A DNA stretch of 64,000 bases from Chloroflexota bacterium (GTDB taxonomy: Bacteria; Chloroflexota; Anaerolineae; Anaerolineales; UBA4823), in contig JAKQIM010000068.1 of assembly GCA_029557965.1 (NCBI GenBank), forward strand, positions 1-64,000, given 5' to 3'. The notes beneath the pieces are model-generated. The model was not told the origin of the DNA and ran no database searches. It was given only the letters and a program-made list of their open reading frames with translations. Position 1 is the stretch's first letter. The number at the start of each line of letters is the position of its first letter. A program made the translations under genes and the position numbers. Shown piece after piece: positions 43,132 to 53,000 of this stretch.

Positions 43132-44226
43132 CTATTTGTCATTTCCCAATGGCATAAAGCCCTTCCCCAACACCTCTTGCGCCGGTGTTACAACCACAAA
43201 GGCATTTGGGTCTCTTGCATCCACGATCGACTTGAAGTGCGCCACCTCGGTGACAGTCAGCGCACACATCAACACGCTGTGCGCCTTGCCAGTGAACATG
43301 CCCCTGCCAGACAGCTCGGTCACGCCGCGCTTCATTTCATCCAACACCCCTTGCCCCACATCTTGGGGCCGGTCGGTAATCGCCAGCGCCAAAAGCTGGC
43401 GACGTTGTTCGCTGGGCCGAAACCAGGCGCGCCACGAACGAGGCCTGAGCATCTCAACCGTTGGATCTTTGAGGTTGCCATTGGCCACCCCATAACGCGG
43501 CAGCACCTCTCCAGTTGCTTGCTGCAGCCTGTACGTCAGCAAGCCAACCGTGAAGATGGTCACGTAGAACAATACCCCCATTCCAAACACCATTTCCCCC
43601 GGCAAACTGCCAATCGCGGCGCGCTGTGTCATCTCAGCCAGCGAGCTTGCCTGGACGGGATGCAGCCACAGCTTAGCAAACCATGCCATCCCCATGATAA
43701 CGAAAATATAAAGATAGTTGCGCCTGAAACGCCGTCCAATCGCTTCCCACACAGAGATGGGAAAATGCGGCTGCAAAAGGTTCTCAGCCAGGCTTTCGGC
43801 CCAATCGGGAGAAGGGCTAAAAGGCGGCACCAGCATCGCGGCGAAGAAATCCGTCTCCATCAGACGCACCCGCGAGGCAAACAGCTCATAATAGCGGTAA
43901 CGGCGCGCTTCGATCACCAGGAACATCGTGATCAGCAGTGTGTTCAAGATCAAGACCGCATGGTGCCCCTCAACCTGCCCAAAAGATAAGCTAAGGGCCG
44001 CGCCGGTCGTCACCACAGCCCAGTTTGTGGTGGCATCCAGGCGCTGCCTCCAAACGTTCGCCCGCGAGATCTCTGCACGGAAGAAATGCACCATGGCTGT
44101 GCTGAACTCGCTGGCGCGCAGCTTATAGCCGCGGTAGGTCCACACCGGCTCTGGGATGGTCTCGTCTTCTCCACTCCCCGCACCAGGGAATGCCCCACCA
44201 CCTGCCCGCATCTGCTCATCATCCAT
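43132..44226 (-). CDS. DUF2270 membrane protein with C-terminal DUF2179-like domain
   Basis: About 364 residues. The N-terminal half (about 35-260) matches DUF2270: YRGYKLRASEFSTAMVHFFRAEISRANVWRQRLD landmarks (key parts HFFRAEISRANVWRQRLD and EARRYRYYELF) with four helices. The C-terminal about 85 residues (VLDEMKRGVTELSGRGMFTG, DPNAFVVVTPAQEVLGKGF) resemble DUF2179, the regulatory tail of YitT-type membrane proteins. Start at 44226 (MDDEQM) uses AAGG nine bases upstream; ATG 44247 is also in frame. Function unknown; perhaps a ligand-regulated membrane protein. Confidence 0.75.
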   Translation of the reverse strand: MDDEQMRAGGGAFPGAGSGEDETIPEPVWTYRGYKLRASEFSTAMVHFFRAEISRANVWRQRLDATTNWAVVTTGAALSLSFGQVEGHHAVLILNTLLITMFLVIEARRYRYYELFASRVRLMETDFFAAMLVPPFSPSPDWAESLAENLLQPHFPISVWEAIGRRFRRNYLYIFVIMGMAWFAKLWLHPVQASSLAEMTQRAAIGSLPGEMVFGMGVLFYVTIFTVGLLTYRLQQATGEVLPRYGVANGNLKDPTVEMLRPRSWRAWFRPSEQRRQLLALAITDRPQDVGQGVLDEMKRGVTELSGRGMFTGKAHSVLMCALTVTEVAHFKSIVDARDPNAFVVVTPAQEVLGKGFMPLGNDK

Positions 44227-44293
44227 TCCACACATCCTTGTCAACATTCTCTAAGATGGCCCTAAGCATTCACCTATTGACGCCCAGGCCGTT

Positions 44294-44322
44294 TTGTTGA
44301 TAAAATCCATCAGAATTATACA
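44294..44322 (+). promoter_or_regulatory. Promoter TTGTTG-N17-TATACA with leaderless start
   Basis: TTGTTG (44294-44299), 17 bases, TATACA (44317-44322), then six bases to ATG 44329. Both boxes and the spacing are good, and no ribosome binding site fits between them and the start codon. Confidence 0.65.
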
Positions 44323-44328
44323 GCCAAA

Positions 44329-44715
44329 ATGGAGTTACCCGTGACCCTTCCTGAATCCACCCAAATCCGGATCATTACCATCACCGAGCCAGCCGCCGAG
44401 GCTGTGCGCGCCCTGATTGAAAAACGCAACCTGCAAGACCACGCCCTGCGCATCTATGTTTCTGGCGCAGGCTGTTCGGGCTTCCAATATGGTATGGCCC
44501 TCGACCAGAACGTCCGTGCCGAAGATACCGTTATCGAGAGCAACGGGATCAAGGTCTTGGTAGATGAAGTCTCTATCCAATACATCAACGGCTCAAGCGT
44601 AGACTATGTCGATGGCCCCACTGGCCCGGCCTTCAAGATCGATAACCCCAACAAATACGCTTCCTGCTGCGATCACTCCTCCGGCAACAGCGGCGGCTGC
44701 AGCGGCTGTCACTAG
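44329..44715 (+). CDS. Iron-sulfur cluster carrier protein (IscA/ErpA/HesB family)
   Basis: 128 residues. The first conserved cysteine lies in SGAGCSGFQYG, followed by VDYVDGPTGPAFKIDNPN, the usual lead-in to the C-terminal CxC of A-type carriers. That end is altered: instead of CGCG it reads YASCCDHSSGNSGGCSGCH, with four cysteines in CC and CSGC pairs. It would carry Fe-S clusters to client proteins. Leaderless promoter and a strong terminator make it a single-gene unit. Confidence 0.88.
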   Translation: MELPVTLPESTQIRIITITEPAAEAVRALIEKRNLQDHALRIYVSGAGCSGFQYGMALDQNVRAEDTVIESNGIKVLVDEVSIQYINGSSVDYVDGPTGPAFKIDNPNKYASCCDHSSGNSGGCSGCH

Positions 44716-44730
44716 CATTCAAGCCATCCC

Positions 44731-44774
44731 CAAAAGCCAAAAAGCGGCGCTTCGGCGCCGCTTTTTGGCTTTTG
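44731..44774. terminator. Bidirectional rho-independent terminator
   Basis: Perfect 20-bp stem (44731-44750 with 44755-44774), TTCG loop, core GCGGCGC/GCGCCGC flanked by A and T runs. It serves the IscA-like gene and the convergent SH3b gene. Confidence 0.92.
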
Positions 44775-44786
44775 TTTATGACCCAT

Positions 44787-45413
44787 TTATCGGCGCTGGA
44801 AGAGCGAGATCAGCAGGCCAAAGATGCCCACCACACCCATCCCCACAATGATCAACCCCATCGGCAGACCACCGGTATTGATGGCTACTGGCTCTTCTGT
44901 GTACGTGGGGATCGCCAGAGGCGGCGGTGCGGTATAGGTTGGCAAGCGAGTTGGCTCCAGGTTGATCACATACTGCGAAGCCAGGGTTGGATCGATCGTA
45001 GGCGTGACGCGCGGGGTGGGCGTGGGAGGCGGCTCAACGATCGGCAGGGTAGAATTGGATGTCACCAGGTAAGCATATACCCAGGCCACTCCGCCTTCGA
45101 CCCCTGGGTAGACAATCTGTACCCAATCACCGCCCACCGAGCGCCCCAAGGCCGGGACCTTCTGCCCGGCAACCAGCACCCCCACGATCGGGTAATCGGT
45201 ATTTGGCCCTGAACGTACATTGATCTGATCTTGATCGGCATTGACCGTGATCACCGGCCCGCTCGGCGTACCAGTGACCGTCGGGATCGCAACCGTGGGC
45301 TGCTGAGCCAGGGGGCTGGCCTGCACCGCCGGCGCAAAGCCCAGCCAGCCAGCCAGGCAGATCATCAGCACAAATGACCCTAAAACCAGGTTAGAAATTC
45401 GCCGCTTTTTCAC
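44787..45413 (-). CDS. SH3b-domain membrane-anchored extracytoplasmic protein
   Basis: 208 residues. Signal peptide (VLGSFVLMICLAGWLGFAPA, cut after VQA), one bacterial SH3 domain (about 60-120; INVRSGPNTDYPIVGVLVAG, GDWVQIVYPG), a Pro/Thr-rich stalk and a C-terminal helix (LPMGLIIVGMGVVGIFGLLI) with FQRR at the end. SH3b domains usually bind cell-wall peptides. It is probably a surface anchor or sensor. GTG start with TATAAT seven bases before it, hence probably leaderless. Confidence 0.82.
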   Translation of the reverse strand: MKKRRISNLVLGSFVLMICLAGWLGFAPAVQASPLAQQPTVAIPTVTGTPSGPVITVNADQDQINVRSGPNTDYPIVGVLVAGQKVPALGRSVGGDWVQIVYPGVEGGVAWVYAYLVTSNSTLPIVEPPPTPTPRVTPTIDPTLASQYVINLEPTRLPTYTAPPPLAIPTYTEEPVAINTGGLPMGLIIVGMGVVGIFGLLISLFQRR

Positions 45414-45420
45414 AAGGCCG

Positions 45421-45426
45421 ATTATA
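45421..45426 (-). promoter_or_regulatory. -10 box of a leaderless transcript (SH3b gene)
   Basis: TATAAT on the minus strand, seven bases before GTG 45413. Confidence 0.5.
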
Positions 45427-45482
45427 ATCTAATTCCGGAACCAATACCGTTATTCTACGTAGATCATTTACGGAGACCTTTT

Positions 45483-46073
45483 ATGGAACAGCGCATTTAC
45501 CATGGCACCCTGACCCCCAATCAAATCGCCCAGGCGTTGGTCGCCAAGTTCAACCGTAGCAACCTGCGCGCCCAGCAAGTTGGCACTGGCAAACAGGTGG
45601 TTGTACAAGTAGCCACCCGCCCTGGCGCATCGTCTGGCGGGCAGACGGCCATTTCCATCACGCTGCAAAAAGTAGAGGATGGCCTGGCTGTTCAGGTGGG
45701 CAAACAGGCCTGGTTAGGTGTGGCCGCCAGCCTGGGCCAAACCGCCATGGCTGCCATTCGCAACCCCTTCAACCTGCTGGGCCGCCTGGATGACCTGGCG
45801 CAAGATATCGAAAATTTGCAAGTCTCTCAACAGGTTTGGGAAACCGTCGAAGAAGTGGCCCGAGCGGCTGGTGCATCCTTTGAGCTTTCAGAACGCCTGC
45901 GGCGCATGGTGTGTGCTTACTGCAGCACCGCCAACCCGGTCGGCGAACCCAGTTGTATCGCCTGTGGAGCCCCCTTGGGCAGCGCCCAACCCCGTACTTG
46001 CACCAATTGTGGTTTTGTGGTCAAGGCAAACGAAAGCAACTGCCCCAACTGCCGGCAGCCGATCCGTCCCTGA
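45483..46073 (+). CDS. Double zinc-ribbon protein of unknown function
   Basis: 196 residues. The N-terminal about 130 residues form an uncharacterised alpha/beta region (LTPNQIAQALVAKFNRSNLR, VVVQVATRPGASSGGQTAISI) with a hydrophobic stretch near 80. The C-terminus has two zinc ribbons, CAYCSTANPVGEPSCIACG and CTNCGFVVKANESNCPNC. Ribosome binding site GGAG before ATG. Such proteins are frequent in Anaerolineae-like genomes; binding of nucleic acid or protein is only a guess. Confidence 0.75.
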   Translation: MEQRIYHGTLTPNQIAQALVAKFNRSNLRAQQVGTGKQVVVQVATRPGASSGGQTAISITLQKVEDGLAVQVGKQAWLGVAASLGQTAMAAIRNPFNLLGRLDDLAQDIENLQVSQQVWETVEEVARAAGASFELSERLRRMVCAYCSTANPVGEPSCIACGAPLGSAQPRTCTNCGFVVKANESNCPNCRQPIRP

Positions 46074-46094
46074 ATTAACGTAAAGATCAGGAAA

Positions 46095-46787
46095 TCAAGG
46101 CGCTTTTAGCATCACCAGTGCCGCCTGCACCACTGGCAGCAAGTCTGTCTCATCCTGCACCGCCGGCGGTGCAAATGGCATTGACTGCTGCCCACCCAGG
46201 CGCGCTTCCAGGCGCGTTGCCAGCCGCTCCAGCGCCGGGATGGCCTCCAAATACCCCACCGAGCCAATAAAATCCACCGCTGCCCGCCGGATCGTTAACG
46301 GCAGCTTGCGCTCATTCAAAATTTCCACCAGGTGCTTGCCCGCGTAGGGGCACACGTTCAGCAGGCGGGCTACGCTTGCCGCCGTATCCGGCCCATCATA
46401 AGCCACTTCCAGCAGGGCATAAATTGAACGCGTGCGCATCTGCGAAAGGGCCGCCACCAGGTAGCGCCGTACCGGCTCAGGGGTCGGGCGGCCTTCCAGG
46501 TCTGGCAGCAGCAGCCCTCCCAAGGCCTGCGCCGCGCGCGCCCTCAGGGCGGCATCCGGGTCAGCCAGGCGCGTGCTCAACAAGTATGCCACCAACGGCG
46601 AAAGGCGCGGCGCTCCCAATGCCATGAGCTGACCCAGCCCCTTGTGCCTCAGCGCCGGGTCTGGCGATACCAGCTCTTCACACGCACTCCACACGGTGGG
46701 GAATAATTCCACCGCACCCGCACTGGCCTCTTCAAACTGGAATAAAGGCGGTTGTTCAAGCTCAGGGAGAGAAAGGTCGAAGTCCAT
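46095..46787 (-). CDS. HEAT-repeat protein
   Basis: 230 residues, helical. Repeats such as ALRARAAQALGGLLLPDL and LTIRRAAVDFIGSVGYLEAIPALERLA match HEAT/PBS-lyase-type repeats, which act as protein-binding scaffolds. It has no signal peptide. It lies 35 bases after the GH13 gene on the same strand and may be read through from the alpha-glucan locus, but there is no functional link I can see. Confidence 0.75.
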   Translation of the reverse strand: MDFDLSLPELEQPPLFQFEEASAGAVELFPTVWSACEELVSPDPALRHKGLGQLMALGAPRLSPLVAYLLSTRLADPDAALRARAAQALGGLLLPDLEGRPTPEPVRRYLVAALSQMRTRSIYALLEVAYDGPDTAASVARLLNVCPYAGKHLVEILNERKLPLTIRRAAVDFIGSVGYLEAIPALERLATRLEARLGGQQSMPFAPPAVQDETDLLPVVQAALVMLKAP

Positions 46788-46821
46788 AGCACACTCAGTT
46801 CATCATCATGAATCGAACGGA

Positions 46822-48222
46822 TTATGTTACCAGCGTGCCGCTCCAGGGCGGCAGGGTCAGTTCAAAACAACCCTGGCTGACCACGTATTCATTCCCCGCT
46901 CGCAGCAGGTCGCGCAGCACAACCCCATCCTGCCAACCTGCCGGCTGCGCAGTAACGCAGTACCGGCGTTCATCAGGGGCGGCGTTCAACACCATCGCCA
47001 CGTTCCCGTCTGCATGGGTGCGGACAAAAGCATAACACCCACATTCTACATCCATGCACAAGCGTTCAAAGCCTCCCCGCCTGAGGGCTGTGAACTGCTT
47101 GCGCAAGGCGATCAATGTCTTGACCCAATCACGCAGTTCGGTATTCCAGTACTTAGGGTCCCACAAGAAGGCCCCTCGGCACTCTGGGTCTTTCCCACCG
47201 GTCAGGCCAATTTCGTCGCCATAATAGACTGCCGGCGCACCGGGGTAAGCAAACTGGAACAAAAAAGCCAGCTTGGCCTTTTCCACGCTCCCCTCCACCT
47301 TAGTCAACAGGCGCTCAGTATCATGCGACCCCACAGGAACATACATCGCATACGCATTCTCACGAGGGTAAAAAGACAACAGGCTTTCCACTTTCTCGGC
47401 AAAGTGCGGGATATCCAGCGTGCCCGCAAACAACAGGCGCAGCAGGGCATCGCGCACCGGGTAATGCATCAAACCGTCAAAATGTGCATCCCCCACCCAA
47501 CGCGTATCCGGATTCCAGATCTCACCCAAGATGTAAGCATCTGGATTGGCCGATTTGACAACCTGGCGAAACTCCGCCCAAAAACTGTCATCATCGATCT
47601 CATTCGGCACGTCCAGTCGCCAGCCATCTGTGCCCTGTTCGACCCAATACCGCGCCACATCCAACAAATAACGCCGCACAGCCGGGGTTGCGGTGTTGAA
47701 CTTCGGCAGGCCTTTCATCCCCCACCACCCCAGGTAATCGCGGGCATCTCCATACGAGTACGCGTCCACGGGAAAATTGTGAACGTGAAACCAGCTCAGA
47801 TAAGGCGAATGCTCTTGGTTTTCGAGGATATCGTTGAAAGCAAAGAAACCGCGCCCGCAGTGATTGAAGACCCCATCCAAGATCACCCGTACATCGTTGC
47901 GATGGGCCAGGTCCAAAAAGGCCCTGAAATCTTCCATTGTCCCCAGGCGCGGATCGATTCTAAAATAGTCGGTGGTGTGATAGCGGTGGTTCGATGCCGA
48001 TTGGAAAATGGGGTTCAAGTACAGCGCATTGACCCCCAGGTCCAGCAAATAATCAAAATGCTGCATGATGCCGCGCAGGTCACCGCCCTGGAAGTGCCAC
48101 ACGGTTGGCGGCGTGCCCCAAGGCTGAACGTTCGGCGGGTCGATACTCGCATCACCGTTCGCAAAACGGTCAGGGAAGATTTGATAAAAAATTGCGTCTT
48201 GCACCCAATCAGGAACAGGCAT
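46822..48222 (-). CDS. GH13 alpha-glucan hydrolase, cytoplasmic (neopullulanase/maltodextrinase-like)
   Basis: 466 residues. All four GH13 regions are present: DGVFNHCG; GWRLDVPNEI with nucleophile Asp204; ILGEIWN with acid/base Glu234; VGSHDTERL with Asp301. The HCG after VFN is typical of neopullulanases and cyclomaltodextrinases. There is no signal peptide, so it should act on imported maltodextrins. ATG 48222 is chosen because GAGGAG is four bases upstream; a GTG at 48234 overlaps that site. It follows the binding-protein gene by 26 bases. Confidence 0.88.
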   Translation of the reverse strand: MPVPDWVQDAIFYQIFPDRFANGDASIDPPNVQPWGTPPTVWHFQGGDLRGIMQHFDYLLDLGVNALYLNPIFQSASNHRYHTTDYFRIDPRLGTMEDFRAFLDLAHRNDVRVILDGVFNHCGRGFFAFNDILENQEHSPYLSWFHVHNFPVDAYSYGDARDYLGWWGMKGLPKFNTATPAVRRYLLDVARYWVEQGTDGWRLDVPNEIDDDSFWAEFRQVVKSANPDAYILGEIWNPDTRWVGDAHFDGLMHYPVRDALLRLLFAGTLDIPHFAEKVESLLSFYPRENAYAMYVPVGSHDTERLLTKVEGSVEKAKLAFLFQFAYPGAPAVYYGDEIGLTGGKDPECRGAFLWDPKYWNTELRDWVKTLIALRKQFTALRRGGFERLCMDVECGCYAFVRTHADGNVAMVLNAAPDERRYCVTAQPAGWQDGVVLRDLLRAGNEYVVSQGCFELTLPPWSGTLVT

Positions 48223-48248
48223 CAGGCTCCTCACAATAGCACCCCCAC

Positions 48249-49979
48249 TCAGGGGGCGCGCAGTTCCAGTAAACGAATTGTAATTGTATCATAAGCGTCC
48301 TGCAGTGCGGTTGCTGGGTCAGCCCCCTGTTCGAAAACGTCCAGGATCACGCCATCCAACGCGTCCAGGTAGGCATACCAATAGCGCTCATTTGGCATGG
48401 GCGGCATTGCCACACCCCCTGCCAGGGCCGCGGCCGCCTGCTGTGAAAGCAGGTTGCGCGGCTCGGCATCCAACACCGCCGGGATCAGCTCCACCTCAGC
48501 CAACAAGTTCTGGACCTCGCTGTTCAACAGGTAACCCATGAACACCAGCGCGGCATATTGTTCATTCCCCGCGCTGTTGATATTCAAATAAGCGCACTCC
48601 GATCTGACGAACCCTGCCATACGACCATCCTGGTAAGCCGGCCAGGGATCGATCGCCAGGTTCTCACTCCCCACGGCAGCTTCCAACGTCCGCATGCTCC
48701 AGGTTCCATCAATGATGAAGCCAATCCGGCCATCCATGAACAATTCCAAATCGCGGTTATTGTTGAAGGTCGCCGTCCCCGCCCGGTCGTAATCGGCCAG
48801 CAGGTCCAACCAGGCCAGGCCGGCGGCATTATTAAATGCCGGGTTGCCGTTTGCATCCATCCATTGGCCGCCCAAGCTGTTCAGGCTTGCCAGCGAATAA
48901 TACGCCCCGCGCTCCAAAAAAGCGCCCAGGTTGCCGGCGCGCGTGGCTTCTCCGGCCAGGGTGACCAACTCGTCAAACGTGCGCGGCGCCTTGGGCACCA
49001 GGGCCGCATTACGATACAGGACCACCCCATCAACCGCATAAGGCAAGCAGATTTGCGCGCCCTGGTACTGCACCGTGCCCAGCGCTGCCTGGCTGAGTGC
49101 CGCCAACAACTGTGGATTCATATAAGGGCTGAGATTCGCCACCAATGCGCCATCGTACAGCCCTGCCCCCCAATCGGCCGGGCCAAGCAGCAAGCTCGGG
49201 CCTCTGCCGCGGTAGGCCTCAGCCTCATAACGCCCACGCAGCTCTTCTCGAGGCATGTACAGCACATCAAAATACACGTCTGGATATAGATCCTGGAAGG
49301 AGCCGATCACCTGCATCAAAGCCTGGCTTTGAGCTGGCGGCCAGGCATGCCAGATGTGCACCGTTGTTTCGGGCGGCGGGGGCGACTGCACCGGGCGGCC
49401 GATATACTCGGTCGGCATGGCTGTGGGCGTACCCGTTGCACCGCCTGCCTGGGCAGTCCCGGCCGTCGCAAGCGTGGCCTGGGGCCAGGGGCTGGGCGAA
49501 GCGGTTGGCGGCGAGGTGGCGGTAGCACCGCCGGGCGGCGGTGGCAAGACCGGGGGAACAGCCGTAGACGGCTCTGGGTAGCCCCCCCCAGCGCCAGGGC
49601 CAGCAGTTGCCGTTGCCACAGCCAGAGGCGGCTCATCAGGAGCAGGGTAGCCCCCCGCCCCCTGATCGCCGGACGGCGTGGGGCTGACAACCACTGGCGC
49701 TGCACTGGGCTCGACTGCCGGCTCAGGATATCCAGGCGGGAGGCCAGGCACGCTGGCAACGCTGGTCGCCGTAGCCGGTTCTGAGCCGGATGGCGGATAG
49801 GCTGGTGCAGATTCCTGCGAAGGCCAGGCGGTCTTCGTCATTTCGCCGGTGGGGGCTGGCGAGGCGGTTCCCGCCGCTTCTGCAGTTGGCGTCAGCGAGG
49901 CCTCCCCGCGGCAAGACGCCAGCAGTAAAACTGCCAGCGCCAGGCCAATACCCATGCAAACAAAACGCACCTGTTTCAC
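48249..49979 (-). CDS. Sugar-binding lipoprotein with long Pro/Thr-rich stalk (SBP family 1)
   Basis: 576 residues. Lipobox LLASC (Cys about 23), then about 170 residues of Ala/Pro/Thr/Ser/Gly stalk, then a family-1 extracellular binding domain from about residue 205 (TTVHIWHAWPPAQSQALMQV, YPDVYFDVLYMP, GRIGFIIDGTWSMRT). It lacks its own permeases here, so it may feed the MalFG pair upstream or hold glucan at the surface. The stalk is unusually long and would put the domain far from the membrane. GTG start; the ribosome binding site is weak. Confidence 0.82.
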   Translation of the reverse strand: MKQVRFVCMGIGLALAVLLLASCRGEASLTPTAEAAGTASPAPTGEMTKTAWPSQESAPAYPPSGSEPATATSVASVPGLPPGYPEPAVEPSAAPVVVSPTPSGDQGAGGYPAPDEPPLAVATATAGPGAGGGYPEPSTAVPPVLPPPPGGATATSPPTASPSPWPQATLATAGTAQAGGATGTPTAMPTEYIGRPVQSPPPPETTVHIWHAWPPAQSQALMQVIGSFQDLYPDVYFDVLYMPREELRGRYEAEAYRGRGPSLLLGPADWGAGLYDGALVANLSPYMNPQLLAALSQAALGTVQYQGAQICLPYAVDGVVLYRNAALVPKAPRTFDELVTLAGEATRAGNLGAFLERGAYYSLASLNSLGGQWMDANGNPAFNNAAGLAWLDLLADYDRAGTATFNNNRDLELFMDGRIGFIIDGTWSMRTLEAAVGSENLAIDPWPAYQDGRMAGFVRSECAYLNINSAGNEQYAALVFMGYLLNSEVQNLLAEVELIPAVLDAEPRNLLSQQAAAALAGGVAMPPMPNERYWYAYLDALDGVILDVFEQGADPATALQDAYDTITIRLLELRAP

Positions 49980-50005
49980 ACTTGCTATTCTACTATACTC
50001 AGGGC

Positions 50006-53000
50006 CTACTCCGTTGCCGCACTCAACATCGGCACCTGGGCAAAATCTGCTGCTGTCAGCTCACTTTGCTGGGCCGGGCTGGGTGTGAAGGCGCTCAGCC
50101 AGGCCTCTTGTTGCCCGGCCTCAGCCCACACCAGGTCGATCACGCGCGTGTGGTTGGTGGCCCCATCGGGCGCACCGCCAAACCGCCACTGTTCAGCCGC
50201 CACGTTGACATCTCGCACGCGCTGCACGCCGCCGCTGGGGTAACCTTCTTGGCTGAGCACCATCACCGCATACTGCCAGGCTTCAGGATTATCACCCAAG
50301 ATGGATTTCGGCACGCGCACGGTCACCTTCTGCTGACCGGGGTCAGCCACGATGACAAATTCACTGGCGCTGGCGATCTTGGTCGAACCTTCATCGCCTG
50401 GCGTGTAGATACCCGCCTCCCAGCCCTCAACCGTAATAGCATAATCCCAGGCATACCCGTCCTGCAAAGACAGGTTGCGCCCCGGCAAGAAGGCATCGCC
50501 GCCTTGCCCATCCCCATCTGTATCGATGTAAATATCAAAAGTCTGAACCGACAGGCCGTTTGGCGAGCCCCAAGAATTATCCACCGGGCCGCGCATGGTG
50601 AACTTAAAGATCACATTTTCGTCATCATACCCAACCTGGAAGTTCAAGATGTCATACGCGCCAGATCCGAACACCGCGTCCGAGGGATAGGTGTAGCTGC
50701 CCGGACCATAATCATCCTTCTCTGGGTCGTTGATATCCAGCACCAGGGTCATAGAGCCCAGGTCCGGAACAGCCACTTGGGCAGGGCCCGCGCCCGGCAA
50801 GAGGTCCGTATCTACCGTCCCTTCCAGGCCCGAGAGCGGCTCTACGTGCACCGCCCGCAAACCAATCCGGTCGCCCGTCTCGGCGCCGCCCAACAGCTCC
50901 AGCGGCACGCCCACCTCAAGCACCTCGCCCAGGGCGACCGTCTCCAATGCAGTTGCCTCGCCCCAGCTCTCTTTGCTGGCCGCGCTGTACAGGTTCACCC
51001 CTGCCAAGGCATTGTCTGCGAACAAGATCTCCACCAGACGGTTGGCCTGGAAACCCAATAGCGACCCATTGCGGCTGAAACTGATCGTATCGCCGCTGCC
51101 GGGGGCCGCCAGGTAAATTTCCACGCTGTCTGCAGCGCTCAAAGACGAATAAGCCGGGTTGGCAGACACCTTGAAATACAGGTTGGCCTTATCGAAGCCA
51201 TAAGCCAGGTCGCTGAAATAGGGTGTTGCCGCAGCCATCGCCCCGCCCGAAGCCTGATACACGCCCGCGGCATCCCACTCGCCTTCGCTCGCCTCGCCAT
51301 CTACGATCACCGAGAGCGTGTTCGAAGAAGCCACATCTGCCGCTACCGGCTGGAGCGGGATCACCGGCACATCCAGCATCAGTGGCGGGGTTTCGCCCAG
51401 GGCCACGTACACTTGCTTGAGGGTGTCGCGGAACTGCTGGTCAAAGGCCTCGTCGTTGCCCGAGTTCTGATCGGTGCCGTACCACCAGAACCAGTCAGAA
51501 CCTTCGGCAATATACATCAGGGTCTGGGCCTCAGCCAGGGCCTCGGGGGTTGTGCTGCGCACCCCGGTCTCATACTTCTGCAAAACCACGCGCGCCTCAG
51601 CCAGGTATTCCCAGGCCAGGTTCTCTTCTTCCTCGCCAATCCAGGTCGAAAAGTCATGGCTGATCCACGAACCGGCCCATAAGTCGTCAATCTTCGGCTG
51701 CTCAGGGGCCATCGCCAGGAACTCGCTGGGGGTCACGGTCCGGATCAAAGGATCGCTGCTCAACAGCGTATACAACGAATTCAAGAACAGCTTGCCGTCG
51801 TTCTCGTAGTATTCCCAGGCGTTCTCGCCATCCAAAATGACCGAGACCAGGTGCGGCCCAGCCGCGCCATCTTCGATCAACGCATCCCGAATATCGTGGA
51901 TGCGGCGGATGAAATCTTTGGCCGCCAGTTCTCCATCCAGGCCAGAATAGGTAAAGCCGACCTTGTCTGAGATGACCACATCGCGGAAGACGATTGCCAC
52001 CGGGTCACCCTGCCCGCCTTGAACGTAGTAGGGCCGGTAGAGCACATCTGGATCGGTAACGGTCTCGCGCGGGTTGCGCGTGAAGCTGGTCATGCCCAGG
52101 CTGTTGGCCAACACGCCCTCGTCCGAGGCCATCCACTGGATGCCCGCCTTCGAGACCATGCTGACGATCTCTTGCGCCACCGAGCCTTCTGCCGGCCACA
52201 TGCCGCGCGGCGGCTGGCCGAAATGTTCTTCATACAACTGCACGCCCAGGTTGACCTGAGCCACGGCATCTTGCCCATAGGTAAAATCTACGCCTGGCAG
52301 CTCTACCGAGGGCATGGCCTGGGTTGCCAGGTCTGTGCTGACCAAGAGTGGCAGGATGGGGTGTGCAAACGGGGTCATGGTGACCTCGATCTGCCCGGCA
52401 TCTTGCAGGCCCTTGTGCACCGGCACCACTTCTGCGATCAGGCGTTCTGTTTCATCAAATACTACCTGCTTATCTGCCTCGCTAAAGTTGGAACCCTTCG
52501 CCACCAGGGCCGCCAACGGTTCTTGGGCCAGCCAATCGGGGTCAAACCAGGCCAGGCCAAACAGGAGCTGCAGATCCAGGTAATCCTGCGTGGTATAGGT
52601 TCCACCGTTATCCCGCAGCTCCAACAGCGCTTGATAGCGCGGGAAGCGCGCAATGATCTTGCGGTTGGTATCGAAGAAGCGCTCCAGCAAAAATGTCTTT
52701 TGCTCATCAGTAAGCTGGTCAGCCGGCACCTCAGCGGTCACCCAATAGAGATCTTTGGTGCCAGAGGCCAGGTCATCCAGTTGGCGGATCAGGCTGGGCG
52801 TAAGGTTGAAGGTAACGTGGATATCGGGGTAATTCTTGAGAATGGCAGCCATATCCACGTAATCTTTGGTGGCATGCACGCGCACCCAGGGCTTGGCATA
52901 AACACCGGTCTCAGGGTCTTTATAATACACCGGCTGGTGTTGGTGCCAGATGATTGACAGGTAGATTGGCTGCTCGCCAGGCGTGGTTTCACCGCTTGCA

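Noticed and set aside
46642-48294. Long plus-strand reading frame opposite the GH13 gene
   Set aside because: Antisense shadow; the minus-strand frame contains all four GH13 catalytic regions.
49790-51061. Plus-strand reading frame opposite the GH57 C-terminus
   Set aside because: No recognisable domain and it crosses a gene junction on the true coding strand.
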